From NCBI RefSeq assembly GCF_000002235.5, contig NW_022145601.1:7045322-7109321 (forward strand): a stretch of DNA of 64,000 nt, given 5' to 3'. This stretch comes from Strongylocentrotus purpuratus. Its lineage: Eukaryota > Echinodermata > Echinoidea > Camarodonta > Strongylocentrotidae. The position numbers and the translations under genes are program-made. Numbering within the stretch: the stretch's first letter is position 1; each line of letters starts with the position of its first letter. The notes under the pieces were generated by a model. It ran no database searches, was not told where the DNA came from, and saw nothing but the letters and a program-made list of their open reading frames with translations. Of this stretch, positions 35,071 through 47,456 are shown piece by piece.

Positions 35071-36400
35071 ATAATAATAATAATAAAAACGTTACTTATA
35101 AAGCGCTTACCACCGAAGTCTCTAAGCGCTATACACACAAAATAGACTGATATACAATTACATCTTATACAAAACTAAAAATGCAAATAAACCTACAAAT
35201 AACAATACATATGGAATACACATCAAAGTGAACAGAGATAATTAATCATCGAACGCAATTTTGAATAAATGTGTCTTGAGACTAATTTTGAATAGGTTAA
35301 CGGTTTGACAGTTTTTTACATTTAAAGGTAATTTGTTCCAAAGTTCAGCAGAAGCTTTGCGAAAGGAGCGATTACCATAAGAGAGAGTTGACACAGAAGT
35401 AGATACGAGGTTTAATTGTGAAGATGACCGTAAATTGCGTGAGGGTTTGTATTCCTCGATTAATTCTTGCAGATAAATTGGTGCCAATTCATGAATGCAT
35501 TTATAAGTTAAAACTAAGATTTTGTACATAATGCGGTACGTCACCGGCAACCAATGCAATTCGCGAAGTACTGGGGTGATGTGTTCACAAGAACGTGTGC
35601 GTGTTACAAGCCTGGCAGCAGAGTTTTGGATTCTCTGGAGTTTTGCAATGTGCGACTCCGGAAGGCCATAAAGAAGGCTGTTGCATTGATCAAGACGGCA
35701 TGTAATAAATGCATGTATAAGCGTTTCGGTAGATTTTTTATCAAGAAAATTTCTAATATGACCTATCTTGTACAAGGCATATGAAGCTGAGCGACAAATA
35801 TTTTTTATATAATCATCCATCCTAAGATCATTTTCAAAGATGACACCAAGGTTACGTGCACTTTTGACAGGTTGTATCGGAACATTAGCAATTTCGACAG
35901 ATGGTAAATGGGAGGACTTTCTGAATCGAGATGTTACATGTATAACCTCGGTTTTATCCTCATTTAACTTCAAATCATTAGCAGTGGACCAAGCTTTGAT
36001 ATCATTTATACATCTTTCAAGTTTAGTAATAACAGAATGGTCGGAATCACGTTTCAAAACAACATAAACTTGGGTGTCATCTGCATATATCATTCGGCCT
36101 AAACCATGCGCTTCAATGATATCTTCAAGTGGTGCAGTGTACAGAGTAAATGATAAAGGGCCGATGACGGATCCCTGAGGAACACCTTCAAGTGGAACAT
36201 GAGGTTTGGATAATGAGTCATTAATGACAATAGATTGTGAACGATTCATAAAGTAGGTTTTAAACCAATTCAAGGCAGTACCTGATACACCATATCTATT
36301 ACGTAAGCGATCAAGAAAAACATCATGACTGATAGTATCGAAAGCCGCAGAATAGTCTAAAAGTATTAAAACAGCTTCATCACCTTGGTCCACAGCTAGA
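35071..36400 (-). mobile_element. 5'-truncated L2/CR1-like LINE
   Basis: A 383-residue minus-strand frame (36393-35242) is the C-terminal part of a non-LTR reverse transcriptase. It shows AAFDT (16-20), LNWFKTYFMNRSQ, GVPQGSVIGPLSF (70-82), the catalytic YADD (103-106), then LNEDKTEV and LGVIFE, and the tail LWNKLPLNVK, SLKTHLFKIAF. The 3' UTR includes AGCGCTTA and AAGCGCT and ends in an ATT microsatellite at about 35071. The endonuclease and first RT motifs are absent, as is usual for 5' truncation. The frame is uninterrupted over 1.15 kb, so the insertion is fairly young. Confidence 0.9.
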
Positions 36401-36429
36401 GTCTATGATGTTTTAATAATGTGTTCAGT

Positions 36430-36925
36430 CAAATCTTCAGTGTTCTATCGCTAATCGAGAGAGGGGAAGAAAAAAAAATCCACAATAACAACATTTTGTC
36501 AAAAAAAAAACTACCACTATTAAAGTAAACACTTTGGTAAGAGAGTAATGGCACTTCATTTTTTAATTTTTTTCTTAAACTGCAAATTATTCTCGACATC
36601 TCTCAAATCTTGATTAAAAAATAAATTAGCGTATATTTTTAGGATATTGGTTGGAAAAGCATAGCATTTTCGTCATAGGAATTATCATCATCGCCGACAT
36701 CGTCTTAATCATCATCATTACAATTTTAGGGTAGGCCTATGTGACGCAAATGTGGTTTCCTGTTTGATTATTTGTTCAAGACTTCAAGTTGTTGTGTTTT
36801 TTGTTTTCTAGTTGTTCTAAATTATGCAGTATTTTATGCATTCAATAATAATAGTTCAACTTGAAAGATAAAACTTTCCGAAATGATCTTGAAAACGAAG
36901 TCGTCGATTCACTTCCATGGGGGGG
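36430..36925. other. AT-rich non-coding spacer
   Basis: A-runs and T-runs; no coding or transposon end recognised. Confidence 0.4.
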
Positions 36926-36929
36926 GGGG

Positions 36930-37116
36930 GGGGGGGGTAGTGAGCACATTTTTTTTTTTGATCCTCAAAAAAATTTCAATTTGCACCCCCCCCCCCCCCC
37001 CTTGAGCGCCAGGGGGGGGGGGGGCCCAACCCCCAAAAAGGGTAAAAATCACGTGATTTTACATGATTTTTTTCTCAAGGGGGGGAGGGGGCCCGGGCCC
37101 CCCGGGATCCGCCACT
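36930..37116 (-). mobile_element. Poly-C hAT-like repeat, inverted copy
   Basis: Read on the minus strand it starts CAGTGGCGGATCCCGGGG at 37116, then has C-runs, CCCTGGCGCTCAAGGGGG and a GCAAATTGAAATTTTTTTGA stretch. These are the same modules as 1705-1860. The terminus is hAT-like; the other end and a target duplication are not seen. Confidence 0.55.
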
Positions 37117-37119
37117 GCC

Positions 37120-37935
37120 CCCACCCCCCCCCCCCACATTTTCTACATAATGCTACATGTTAAATTCATCCATTCATCTATTTATTTATTCAATATTCAT
37201 TCATTTTATTGCCGAGAGATATTTATGTTATGGATAGAGATGAAAAATGTTCACCTTTTATTCGCCATAAAACTTTCGCAAAACTAACAACGTAAGAATC
37301 ACCTTAGCAATTTGAAAGGCCTGACAGGCGTATGCCCTTAATGTATTATTTATACTACTCTTTCGATAGCCATTCATATAGGTTTATTTCACATGAAACA
37401 ACAGACTGGGATTTTAGTTTCTACCCCTATATTTATTTTATTCACAGTCAACTGAGGGAAATTTATGGCAGCGAAAATGTCATGATTCATGTTGGTCATG
37501 TTGGTAAAATTAGATAACACACAAACAATTGAAAAAAAATTGAAAAATAATTATAGCCTAAAGCATAGAAGTATTAAGAAAGAAGGATATAAAATTGAAG
37601 AGGGAGACTAAAAGAAAAATGGGGAAAAGGAGGGGTGTAATCGAAGAAACATCCTGTATCGTATTATAAACAAGCACTCTTTTCGCTACAAAGCCACGAC
37701 GCTGGATTAAAAGGCGACACAACATGAATACAAACTTTTTGCAAATCTATACCAACCCTGGCAACTTTTTTAAAAGCCGGACCTATTTTTTGTCATTGGG
37801 ATCACTGTCGGAGAACCGAACTTCAAGCATTTCTTAATATCAATCATATCTAATTTTGTCACAAAATTTAACTTCATGACTAGTAGGCCTACATTAAATT
37901 ACAAATCAATAGACCACATCGTTACCCGAAATTGT
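37120..37935. other. Non-coding spacer
   Basis: No supported gene or transposon. Short frames at 37063-37517 lack domains. Confidence 0.4.
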
Positions 37936-38034
37936 CGGTTGCTCGAACGAACGGCCAAACATCATTGCAACATTCTTCGGGGGAGGGGGGGGGGGGCTTC
38001 AATCCCGGCCTCCCACCTTATTCGCCTATCATAA

Positions 38035-38215
38035 TAAGGACAATTACACCCCAGAAAACTACTCCCAAGGATAATTACCCAAATGACAATTACCCCTCGA
38101 CGACTCAAACTACGCCCAGAAAATTACCCCCGATGACGATTACCCCCATCTCTGAAACTTAACCCCTGTATAGGACATTGACCCCCCCCCCCCCCCGGAC
38201 AACCAAGAACAATAC
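38035..38215 (+). repeat. Degenerate AATTACCCC minisatellite
   Basis: Units such as GACAATTACCCC, AAAACTACTCCC, GATAATTACCC and GACGATTACCCCC repeat about every 15-20 bp. A related GGGTAATTTTTAGGGGGAG stretch follows in inverse form near 38260. Confidence 0.6.
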
Positions 38216-38607
38216 CCCCTGTTCATTAAAGGGGAAGTCAACCCCGATAATAAGTTGGGTAATTTTTAGGGGGAGATCATTTTCAGGGTGGGGGGGGGTA
38301 AAATTATTATCTATCCCAACATCGTATAAACGATGTTCACACAGGGAAAATTTTCTATAAACATGTTTAAAACTGTTGAGTTAAACACGTTTATACTAAT
38401 CATCTCTAGATACGATGAATTTTAGCTGTGTGTGAAAAGGCTGCATGTTATTGCAATGACGACCTTCGTCATTGCCTTGTTTTCGTTCACATTCTGCCCC
38501 ATAAATATTCTTCTTATCTTCGTCAGAAAATCGCATTCGTTTTGCACGTAGTGCTTGTTATTCCTAGTTAGGTGCTTTTCTCATGTCCATTTCCTTTCAA
38601 ATTTCGT

Positions 38608-38771
38608 ATGGTCAAGGGTGAGTTTATGTTACCCCTGGGGGCAATATGTCTTTCTACACAGCCATTCTCAATGTTTTCAAAGTAGTAGGCGTCATGATTC
38701 TCAGTATCATTATATGGCTGTATTCCTCTTTTGTTATGTACATAACAAAAGAGGAATACACCCTTGACCAT
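38608..38771. repeat. Perfect 42-bp palindrome inside a 13-bp inverted repeat
   Basis: 38719-38739 (TGTATTCCTCTTTTGTTATG and T) is mirrored exactly by 38740-38760. The outer pair ATGGTCAAGGGTG (38608-38620) and its inverse (38759-38771) bracket the block. It could be a small transposon remnant with TIR GGTCAAGGGTG. Overlapping frames on both strands are mirror images caused by the palindrome. Confidence 0.7.
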
Positions 38772-39037
38772 TTTATTATTGTTTTGGTTTCGGCCAGGAA
38801 TACAGACTGGTCAAATGGCCTAATCCATCAAAGTTATGAGTCATGTTTCGGGCTATACTGTAGGACTGGTAGGATTTCCCTGAATTCAAGTTCGGGGGGA
38901 ACATGAAAGAAAGTGGACCTGTTGACCAATGGGAATTTAATATTGTATGACCCTTCCCACTTTCTCAAACTGTTGCCCACTGGCGTACCTCTGGGGGGCA
39001 GGGGGCAGAGTGCCCCCCCCCCCTGACGGGCTCCAGG

Positions 39038-39225
39038 GGGGGAAAAAGAAAAAGGGGAAAGAAAAGAAAAGAAAGGAAAGGAAAGAAAAAGAAAAAAGGA
39101 AAAGGGAAGAAAAAAGGAAAGAAAGAGAAAAAGGGAAAAAAAGGAAAGAAAAAAGGAAGAAGAAGAGAAAAGAAAGAAAAAGGGAAAAGAAAAGGAAACG
39201 AATAAAAATGGGGAATTTTTTTTAA
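39038..39225. repeat. AAAGGA purine tract
   Basis: Nearly pure A/G over about 180 bp with GAAAAGAAAGG units. Its translations are Lys/Glu/Arg or Phe/Ser/Leu homopolymer-like and not genes. Confidence 0.85.
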
Positions 39226-39685
39226 AAAAGACCATGGTCGTACGCACCAGGGGGGGGGGCAGTTGACCCCAGATATTTTGAAAACGTACAGTTTTTTTCC
39301 TGAAAATGTAGTGTAGGCCTATACCAAATCCTTCAATTCTACTTTTGAAAATGCAAAAGTACCCTCTTGACCAGTTCGGTCGCTCGAACTCCCTTCACTC
39401 CTTTTGCTTTTGAGATTCTTCGAAAACTTTTAACGCATCTTTCCCCCTCCCCCACCAGAAAAATATTCCGCATACGGCCCTGAAAAATTAAAACAAATGA
39501 AAATAGGAAAATATAAGTGATATAACAAATTCGAAACTCTTCGCTGGCGCGAACTGCTTGCTAGCCTATTTTGTATTAAATGTTTTCACTTGCTCGTCCC
39601 CCTGAAAAAAGAAAAGGATTAGTATTGCCTAGAATACAATTGTGCCTGCCCCGACCTGCAACCATGGCAACAATAACACACAATA

Positions 39686-41174
39686 CAGTGCGTCCCAGAA
39701 AAAGCGAAACCGAGAAGTATCGATGTTTTATCATAACTTAATCACAACCATAATGAATGAATGATACATATTTGGAAAGCTTAGAGTCTCCTCTTTTAGT
39801 TGATGCTACTCCGATGATGCATATTTCACGCATGAGTGATTAAAAGCAATTTGAAGGAAGGAAACCAAAAAGACATTTGGCGGGCGGTATCTGAATTTCG
39901 AAGAAAAATTCACATTTCTAGAAAGTTGAGTTTCTGCCGTTTCATATGACACCTCAATCAGGAAAAATGAGCGAGGAATAACAAAGTTCTGTTTGTTTAA
40001 AGTAGCCCTTACATGTTCATAATTTTAACAAACGAATTCGTTTTCACTAGGTGTTTGCCGTAGCAAAGAGCAGATTTGACAAAAGACTTAACTCCGTTTC
40101 GTTGACAATCAGCCATGCATGAAGACTCTCGTCTACGGCTGATTGTCAATGAAACGGAGTTAAGTCTTTTGTTAATTTCGTTTATTGATACGGCAGGCAG
40201 CCAGTGAAAACGAATTCGTTTAATAAAATTATGGAAATGCAAGCACTACTTTAAACAAACAGAACTTTGTCATTCCTCGCTCATTTTTCCTGATTGAGGT
40301 GTCATATAAAAGGGCAGAAACTCAACTTTCTAGAAATGTGAATTTTTTCTCGAAATCTAGATACCGCCCGCCAAATGTCTTTCATATGGCTCCGTTTAGT
40401 CTCATTTCACAACGCCCCCTATCGTCAGAGCATGGTCAGATTCAGCAGCCTAACATGTTAGCCTATGGACGTTGTTTTTTTTAAATCGTTAAAAATTCAT
40501 TTTTTGTTTAAACGAAAAGCACATCCACCCCGACGTACGTTATCACTAGCTCTTTCATTGGAGCCCTCATGTCTAATTGACTTTTGAAAGTTCACCCACC
40601 GTAATTTTTCAAAATAGGTTGCAAGCTCGTCATTGCCTATAAAACACATGTGAAACAAGTCTAACTTTGGACTCAGTTTACCAAGCGATTTGAAGATTAT
40701 AGGTCAAGCACACGAAACATAAAAAGCATGAATTATCATAGATCACTTCTGCCTATTTCGTTTTGTCCATTTCATCCAACCCCCCACCGTAATTTTTCCA
40801 TTTAGTAAAAGCAAACATTTTGCCGAGTTTAGCAAAAACATGAATATTCATGAACGGTCAGACAATACAGCCTTTTAGTACGTAACGTATAGTGAATGGG
40901 AATGTGCGATGATCCGTGTAGGAGGTAGAGGTCAGTGGTTTGTGCTGGCAATGTTCACGCGAGCGAAAATGAGACAATCGGAGCAATATGTTGGTTTCCT
41001 TCCTTCAAACTGCTTTTAATCACTCATGCGTGAAATATGCATCATCTGAGTAGCATCACATGAAAGACGAGACTCTAAGCTTTCCAAATATGTATCATTC
41101 ATTAATTATAGTTGTGATTAAGTTATGATAGAACATCGATACTTCTCGGTTTCGTTTTTTTCTGGGACGCACTG
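39686..41174. mobile_element. Mariner-like foldback element nested in the hAT element
   Basis: TIRs of about 185 bp starting CAGTGCGTCCCAGAAAAA at each end, flanked by TA (39684-39685 and 41175-41176). Inside the left TIR is a second, inner inverted repeat of about 250 bp per arm (39871-40128 against 40135-40385), for example ACGAATTCGTTTTCACT and GGCGGGCGGTATCT. A single-arm segment (40390-40985) lies between the inner hairpin and the right TIR. No transposase frame is visible, so it is non-autonomous. TA target and CAGT ends fit Tc1/mariner-type elements. Confidence 0.75.
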
Positions 41175-41204
41175 TATATGTAAATGTTGCTAAAAGAGAT
41201 TAAT

Positions 41205-42430
41205 TCATTTTTCTAGCTCGCTACACTCGCTCGCAAATAAAATGAATAGACATTGCTTTGGAAACAATTGTGCCCACCCTTGACCTGCAACAATATCATT
41301 AAAAATGGAAGAGTTTTTTCGCCCTCTCGCCAAAAAGGAATTGAATCGCGTTAAACGCGATTGCGTCCATCCTGACCTGCCCCAATAAAAACAAGTTTAT
41401 TTATTAATTTCTATTAAAAGAGAATTTGTTTTGTTTTGCTTGCTCGCTATGCTCGCTCGCCAAAATGGAGTTGCCACCGCTAACGTGTCCGCCCCAACCT
41501 GCAACAACCAGTTAATAATTATGTACCAAACGTTATTCAAAGAAGTTTTGGTGTGCTCGTGCTCGCCAAAACGGAATTAACATCACCTTAGACATGGTTG
41601 TGTAAGCCCTGCCCTGCAAAACAAAACAAAAAACACAAAAAAATCTGAAATTTATGAACCAATTATCATTACAAAAATTTTGCTCGCTCGCCAAAATAGA
41701 AATAACACCGCTTTTAATAATCACGTCCCTGACATGGAACAATGAACCCAAGTTTAAATACCATATTTTCCCTATAAAAGAGAAGTGATTTTTTTTGCTT
41801 GCTCGCTACGCTCGCTCGCAAAAATAGAAATAACACCGCTTTTAATAATCACGTCCCTGACATGGAACAATGAACCCAAGTTTTATGTACCATATTTTCC
41901 CTATAAAAGAGAAGTGATTTTTTTTTTTCGCTCGCTACGCTCGCTAGCTCGTGGAATTATGTGCCCACCACTAACCTGCTACAATATCATTAAAAAGAGA
42001 AATGTAGGGGGTTGCCTGCCCGCCAAAATAGGATTGACATTGCCTTAAACATGATTGTGCCCGCCCCCTACCTGCAACAATGAAACAAATTTTATATAGC
42101 AATTCATTGAGAGAAAGATGTATTTTCGCTCGCTAGCTAAAATGGGTATAAAATCACCCTAAACACAATATTGTTCCCGCGCACTGCATGGGACAATTGA
42201 ACCAAGTTTAAGTGGCAATTATTAAAAAAGAAGTGATTTTTTTCTTGCTCGCTACACTCGTTTGCAAAGAAATGAAATTAACGTCGCTAACAAGTGAATG
42301 TTCCCACCCCAACTTGCAACAATACCCGTTTATATACCAAACGTTACTTAAAGATTTTTTTTTTGCTCGCTCGCTCGCCAGAAGTGAAAATTAGCATCGC
42401 CTTTTTTGTTTGTTTCGGTCGCTTGCCCCC
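41205..42430. repeat. Degenerate tandem array with GCTCGCTACGCTCGC core
   Basis: Units of roughly 100-130 bp combine GCTTGCTCGCTACGCTCGCT, a gene-desert-like AAAATNGAATTAACATCGC segment, and GCCCGNCCCTGACCTGCAAC, with ACCAAGTTTA. The clearest pair is 41667-41765 and 41795-41890. The array fills the right half of the hAT-ended element. Confidence 0.7.
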
Positions 42431-42475
42431 CCCCCCCCCCTGACGGAGTACCCCAGGTACGCCACTGCTGTTGTC

Positions 42476-44635
42476 CAATAACATGTTAGGAAAGTCCTAC
42501 ACTGGTCCATGTATTGTAAATGTGGTATAAGTGCGTGTAAGGAGGAGAGCTCAGAAGAAGAATGATCGGCGAAGAATAATCGACGGAGAAGAGTTGACAA
42601 GAATAATTGTTAGAGTCGGGTTGAGAATCGAAATGTAGAACTCAGACTTTTAGAAGAATTGAGAAGAACTATATATATCAGTCAGATTGAGAATCAATAC
42701 CGAGAATAGTGACAGAGCCCAGAACTAAGAACTCAGATTCCGAAGCGGAATCAGAATGGGAACATTGAGACTCTAAATCAGAATACAACTACAAAACATC
42801 GTTCTTCGCTAGTCGATATAAAGGGGTGTTGACGGCCACAGAATGCTGAACGAAACTTCATAAGTCAATGACAGAACTTCATTGATTCAACAAGTTGCAG
42901 TGACGGTGTTCGTGGTGATTGCCTAATCATCTGAAGCATGACTGACGTAGCTAGGGAGTTGCAACTGGACATCCAGAGGACGACAACCACGATCGCACTT
43001 CGAATCGGATCCAGTTCGTTGTTGAACTTTTAGAGAGCTCTCGCGCGCACCCCCTCGCTTGATTTAAGTAGCGGTACCGTGAGTAGATTTAAAATGAGAT
43101 TGATATTTTGCTGTTTGATTTGTTGTTGATGATGATGAATGTTATACTTATATATTTTTTAAAGGACCATGTATTAAGTAAATATAATTATACTTCCTAT
43201 CGACCATTATTTAAAAGTCTACTTACCTCAACATAAGACGTGAGAATGTGTGGTGGTCTATGTGAGTAAAGCCAGTCAATCCTTTGATAATTATTATTAC
43301 CTGAACCCTGGCATAATAATTTAAAAGTGGTTTCCCCTGCCACTATGCCACGGGTTACATATCAATAGTCATATCTATCAATAATTCTATAAATTCAAAT
43401 TATGAAGTCATTGACAGTTCCATATTATCTTTTGGATATATAGGCTTGTGCAATGCTGGATTAAGAACAATGACTAAACTTCTAGACAAGGAAACATATT
43501 TCAGTAAATACATAGGACTGCTACAAAGCTACTGAACCGCAGTGCAGTGCACAGCGCAAGTTGAGCAATGCCGATGACGTATCATGACGTCATATAATCA
43601 TGTTTATTCATGTTCATACGCTACCATAGATATATATACTTAGTATATTAGTTCAACTCCGCTTCTGCATCCGTCTAGCCATGGGGAGATTTTGGAGGGT
43701 CAAAAGTACACACTGCTTCCACTTTTCATGTATTAGCCTATGAAGACGACAAATTTTTAGTGCACCAGCGAAATGGGGATTTTGGACTGCGCGTAGCGCG
43801 CAAAATATTTAAATTAAAATTTTGAATATTCATGACTCTTTTCCACTTATTAGCATATTATCGCAATGAAAAAAAGACAATGCGCATGCGTTACTATATC
43901 GACATAATCCTTAATTGGGCTAGCCTTTGGACAAGGCCTCGCGCGCTGCTTGTCTGCCGAGCAGGGTCTGAAAATAGACTAACGCAGTGTGGCTTTACAG
44001 CAGTGATCGCTGGACCGAGCCGCTTCAGCGGCTTGGCCTTTGCTAAATTGCGGAGCTCATCATTATGTGCATATGCATGAGGGTCTTACATATACAGCAG
44101 CTAGTGATGATCGTGGCCAATCCTAATTGTTTTAACCGCGCGGTGTTTAAAATGGCTTCGTCCATGAAATTGTGGGGGAATCGGTATTCAAATGTACTAA
44201 AAAAAAAAAAATAATATCTAGTTCTATTTCGAATAAAATATGAATTTATCAAAAACAATATTCTACTTATTGACTAGGGTATTTATTATTTTGCTACTTT
44301 AGTAGATTTATAGTAAAATTTTGTTCCCTTGTTTTTCATTTTAACCTACGCATAGTGGTTCGCACGATCAGCTGGTCGGAATTGTTATTGTACAACACTC
44401 GAATCTGTGTACGTGTGAAAACGATGCGTTCATGGAGCTTTGAATTTGCAGGGCTAGCTGCTGAGCTAGCTGCATGCAAGTGAATTAAAATAATGAAAAG
44501 GACATCAAATTCTGTTAATTCTGCTTAGGTCTATAATGTAATAGATGTGCAAAAAGGGTAGATATCTTCTATGCAGTACATTCTGCATGGTTCCTGTGCA
44601 AGAGTTTTCCTAGCTATTTCTTATACTGAATATAT
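42476..44635. other. Unassigned spacer
   Basis: 42520-42790 is unusually GA-rich with repeated AGAACTCAGA, AGAATTGAGAAG and GAGAATCG phrases, followed by ATATAAAGGGG at 42818. This is reminiscent of a promoter but has no supporting structure. 43830-44080 has no recognisable domain. An A-run lies at 44199-44211. Confidence 0.35.
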
Positions 44636-44639
44636 CATT

Positions 44640-45047
44640 TTATTGTGTGTGACAAGTTTGGTTCACATTCCTTCATTAAAGAAATAAGAGGTGAAACGAT
44701 AACTTCAATGGACAGTGCAGTGCGGTGTGAGTAGTACCTCCCGACCTCCGAACTCTGGGCAGCTTCGGGAGTAGACGCCGATGGGGATGGTGTGCTGGCA
44801 GCGACTGTGGTCGTCCGCACAAAGAAGTCCTTGCACAGTGAAATGGCTTGAAAATCGCAGATTTGCCATAACCCGTTGGAAGATTAACAAATACATCTTC
44901 CCCTTTCACTGCTGATTTTATAGCTTTTGATTGTAACTCCTTAAAAGATGATAATTTCAACCTTTCGACCGCATATTCAAGGCTCTTTGATAAGAGATCT
45001 CCTTCGTCGTTCTGTAACCGCTCAAAAATGTATTTATGATTATACAT
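44640..45047 (-). pseudogene. RecQ-type DNA helicase fragment
   Basis: From an ATG at 45047 the minus strand encodes LKLSSFKELQSKAIKSAVKG, then EDVFVNLPTGYGKSAIF, with the Walker A motif at 44882-44859. This is the zero/I motif region of RecQ-family 3'-5' DNA helicases. In another frame, VIVSPLISLMKE (44703-44668) is motif Ia. The frames are offset near 44850 and separated by about 50 codons of Ser/Pro/Ala-rich sequence, where RecQ proteins usually have about 20-30. A frameshift or an unrecognised intron separates them. No later helicase motif (DEAH and onwards) is found below 44635, so this is a 5' fragment or relic. Confidence 0.6.
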
Positions 45048-45049
45048 GT

Positions 45050-46575
45050 TGATAATGAATATGCATGAAGTTTTCTCGAATCGTCTACTCTGATTGGTGC
45101 GTCGGATTGGAAGGGGCGGTTTGGCCGGTTTTCTGGGTAAGATACTTTGCATCTAATTATCTCCTGATTCGGGAGCGGAAATATAATACAAAACAAAAGA
45201 AATAAACTACAACAACCACTCAGGTTAGTAAAGGCCGAGCTGCTGACGCACCTCGTCCCACAGATCACAGTCGTCGCGCGATTAGTCTATGTATTCAGGC
45301 GCGTTTAGGGAAATACAGCACGAGTGCCTTGACTAAAGGCTATAATTGGGCCGGATAAATGTAGAACAAAGGTCATGCAGAGTTGTGGAGGTGTGTGTGT
45401 TGGGGGGGGGGTAATAAACTTTTAAATGGTTGACTTAGTTAGGGCCACAAACTTCACTGTCACCAGGATGGAAAGTACATTTTTTTAAATTCAGTTCAGT
45501 TAAAAGGCAAAAATAATGACCCCATTTCACTGTTGTACCTCAATTCATTTTTTACCCCTTTTTTTTGTTTGTTTATTAACTTAAATAGTTTTTAAATCAG
45601 AAAAACTGCACTGATCATTTAGCCGACTTAACAAGTGATATATTAATATTTTAAGTGTCCAAATAATGAATCATTCTCACCTCGACTTCAATGTTCTTCA
45701 TATTGTGCCCCATCCCCAATGAAATTTAAATGTTTGCATTCGTCGTCACTGATTTTGGGGAAATATGCCCCCCCCCCCCCAACAGTAACATTTTCAATAC
45801 AGGGACCCCTTCCAATATTGACATTTCCATAGGCTCTATTAACCTCCCTCCCCCATCCACACCCCAATTACCTATATGCTTTCATCATTTTGGCATTGAC
45901 TTATTCTTTATTTAACCCCCCCCCCCCCCCTCATCTTTATTGTAAACCATTTTTTATACTGTATTTATACATTAGTCTTGCCCACTCTCTTGTTACATTT
46001 CCACTTTCTCTCATTAGGAAAGATGGTTAAATCTATCTCGCTGATACCAGATATAAACAAACATCAAAAGGTCGAACACCATACTCAATTCTACACAAGA
46101 CTGCATCAGACCCCATCTCACCTCAGTCATACAGCATTATCATTACAGAGTGCCTACATCATCATAATCACCAGCATCATCACATATATTTCACAAAATA
46201 AGAAAATGAAAAGAACAGAATTAAGCAGTATCAACTAATTTATTAACATTTATGAACTCATTTATTTTTTTTATTTTTTTTGTTTCTATAAAGATCTTTT
46301 TAAATCCAACATGACATCAACAAAAGGATGGCAAATGGATGGGGGGGGGGGCTGTCTCTTGAATTCAAATTTTTCAGTTGTAAAAGTTGACTGTAGATTT
46401 TGAAAAAAATATTCAATAATATCAACATGCTATTTTATTATGTAAAGAACAGGTATATACTGAGTTTTATGAGTACTTTATCTTACATTGGACATTATTG
46501 TTGTTGTTTTTACTACTATCTGTATTATCATTATTATTACTACTATTATCATGATCATTGTCATTATTGTTACTA
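45050..46575. other. Non-coding spacer with C-runs
   Basis: C-runs at 45769-45781 and 45916-45931, a G run at 45401-45410, and otherwise AT-rich DNA with TTATTA stretches at 46490-46570. No gene is supported. Confidence 0.45.
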
Positions 46576-46577
46576 TT

Positions 46578-46733
46578 AGTTGGAATATTTTTGTTTTACC
46601 CCAATTTATGGAATTATTTTATAAATAATTTAAAAATAAGATCTGAGAATGTATATTATTATCTAGATCTATTATTTTTAAATTATATTTAAAATAATTC
46701 CATAAATTAGGGTAAAACAAAAATATTCCAACT
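46578..46733. mobile_element. 156-bp palindromic MITE candidate
   Basis: Arms of about 44 bp start AGTTGGAATATTTTTGTTTT at both ends (inverse on the right) and include ACCC/AATTTATGGAATTATTTTA. The centre is AT-rich with TCTAGATCTA. No clear target duplication. Confidence 0.55.
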
Positions 46734-47456
46734 TTATGAGCGACAGTGTATAATTATATTACTACAGTATTACTATTGAACTACATAATTTTATAACCCC
46801 CCCCCCCCCCCTTCAATTTACTATCCAGTACAGCATCCCTAATATTTTTGTCAGAACTTGACTTAAGATTAAATATCAAAAAACTATATTCCATGTACAC
46901 GCATTTAAAAGAAGATATGATTACTTTCATGATCCTCGATATATCTTCTTCTTATTCTTCTGGTAATCTTCAAAAGGCGTTGTAGCCTTTCACGAAGATG
47001 AACTAATACTAAAGATTACAAGTGGTGTTGCATTTTAATTTTATTAAAAAATGATAAACTTATGTCTATCTGATAGGGCCTTTTTTGAAGAGAAGAGTAA
47101 AGGTTTAAATGTATTTCCAATTATTTTAAAAGTAATTTCCAATTTATTTTAAGTTATTATTTGCTAGACTTTTGTGAACAAAAGTTTGTTAGATATAATG
47201 TAATATTTAGGAAAAGTACCTTTGAGTACATCTTTTAATATGCTGAGAGAATAAACTGTAGCAACACCATAGTTTGTCACCTAAATAAAAAGCTAGAGAA
47301 TAATTGAGAATTACAAGATATAATGCAACACAAGATGACAGTTCCCCAAATCTTTGTATATAGTCCAAGTCGAGTGTGGTGTTCGCATGGGCTTAGATTT
47401 ATATACAGCCTGAATATTTTCGAACTTCATACAAACATACCTTGCCAAAGTTCAAC

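Larger units (their letters stand above)
38978..42467. mobile_element. Composite hAT-ended element, 3.49 kb
   Basis: Left end CACTGGCGTACCTCTGGGG and right end, inverse, CAGTGGCGTACCTGGGGT. Flanks are CTGTTGCC (38970-38977) and CTGTTGTC (42468-42475), 7 of 8 identical. CAGTGGCGTA termini and 8-bp duplications are hallmarks of hAT elements. The interior has no transposase frame; it holds an A/G-rich tract, a nested mariner-like element and a GCTCGC-rich degenerate tandem array. Confidence 0.65.

Noticed and set aside
38834-39247. Phe/Ser/Leu-rich and Lys/Glu-rich frames
   Set aside because: Both are translations of one A/G-only tract.
40009-40242. Minus-strand frame in the mariner-like element
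   Set aside because: It lies across the inner inverted repeat and is a mirror artefact; no transposase motif (DD[E/D]) is present.
42468-43358. Possible solo LTR (TGTTGTCC ... GGGTTACA with ATATAAAGG)
   Set aside because: No matching target duplication, no partner copy in the window, and the first bases are already explained as the hAT target duplication.
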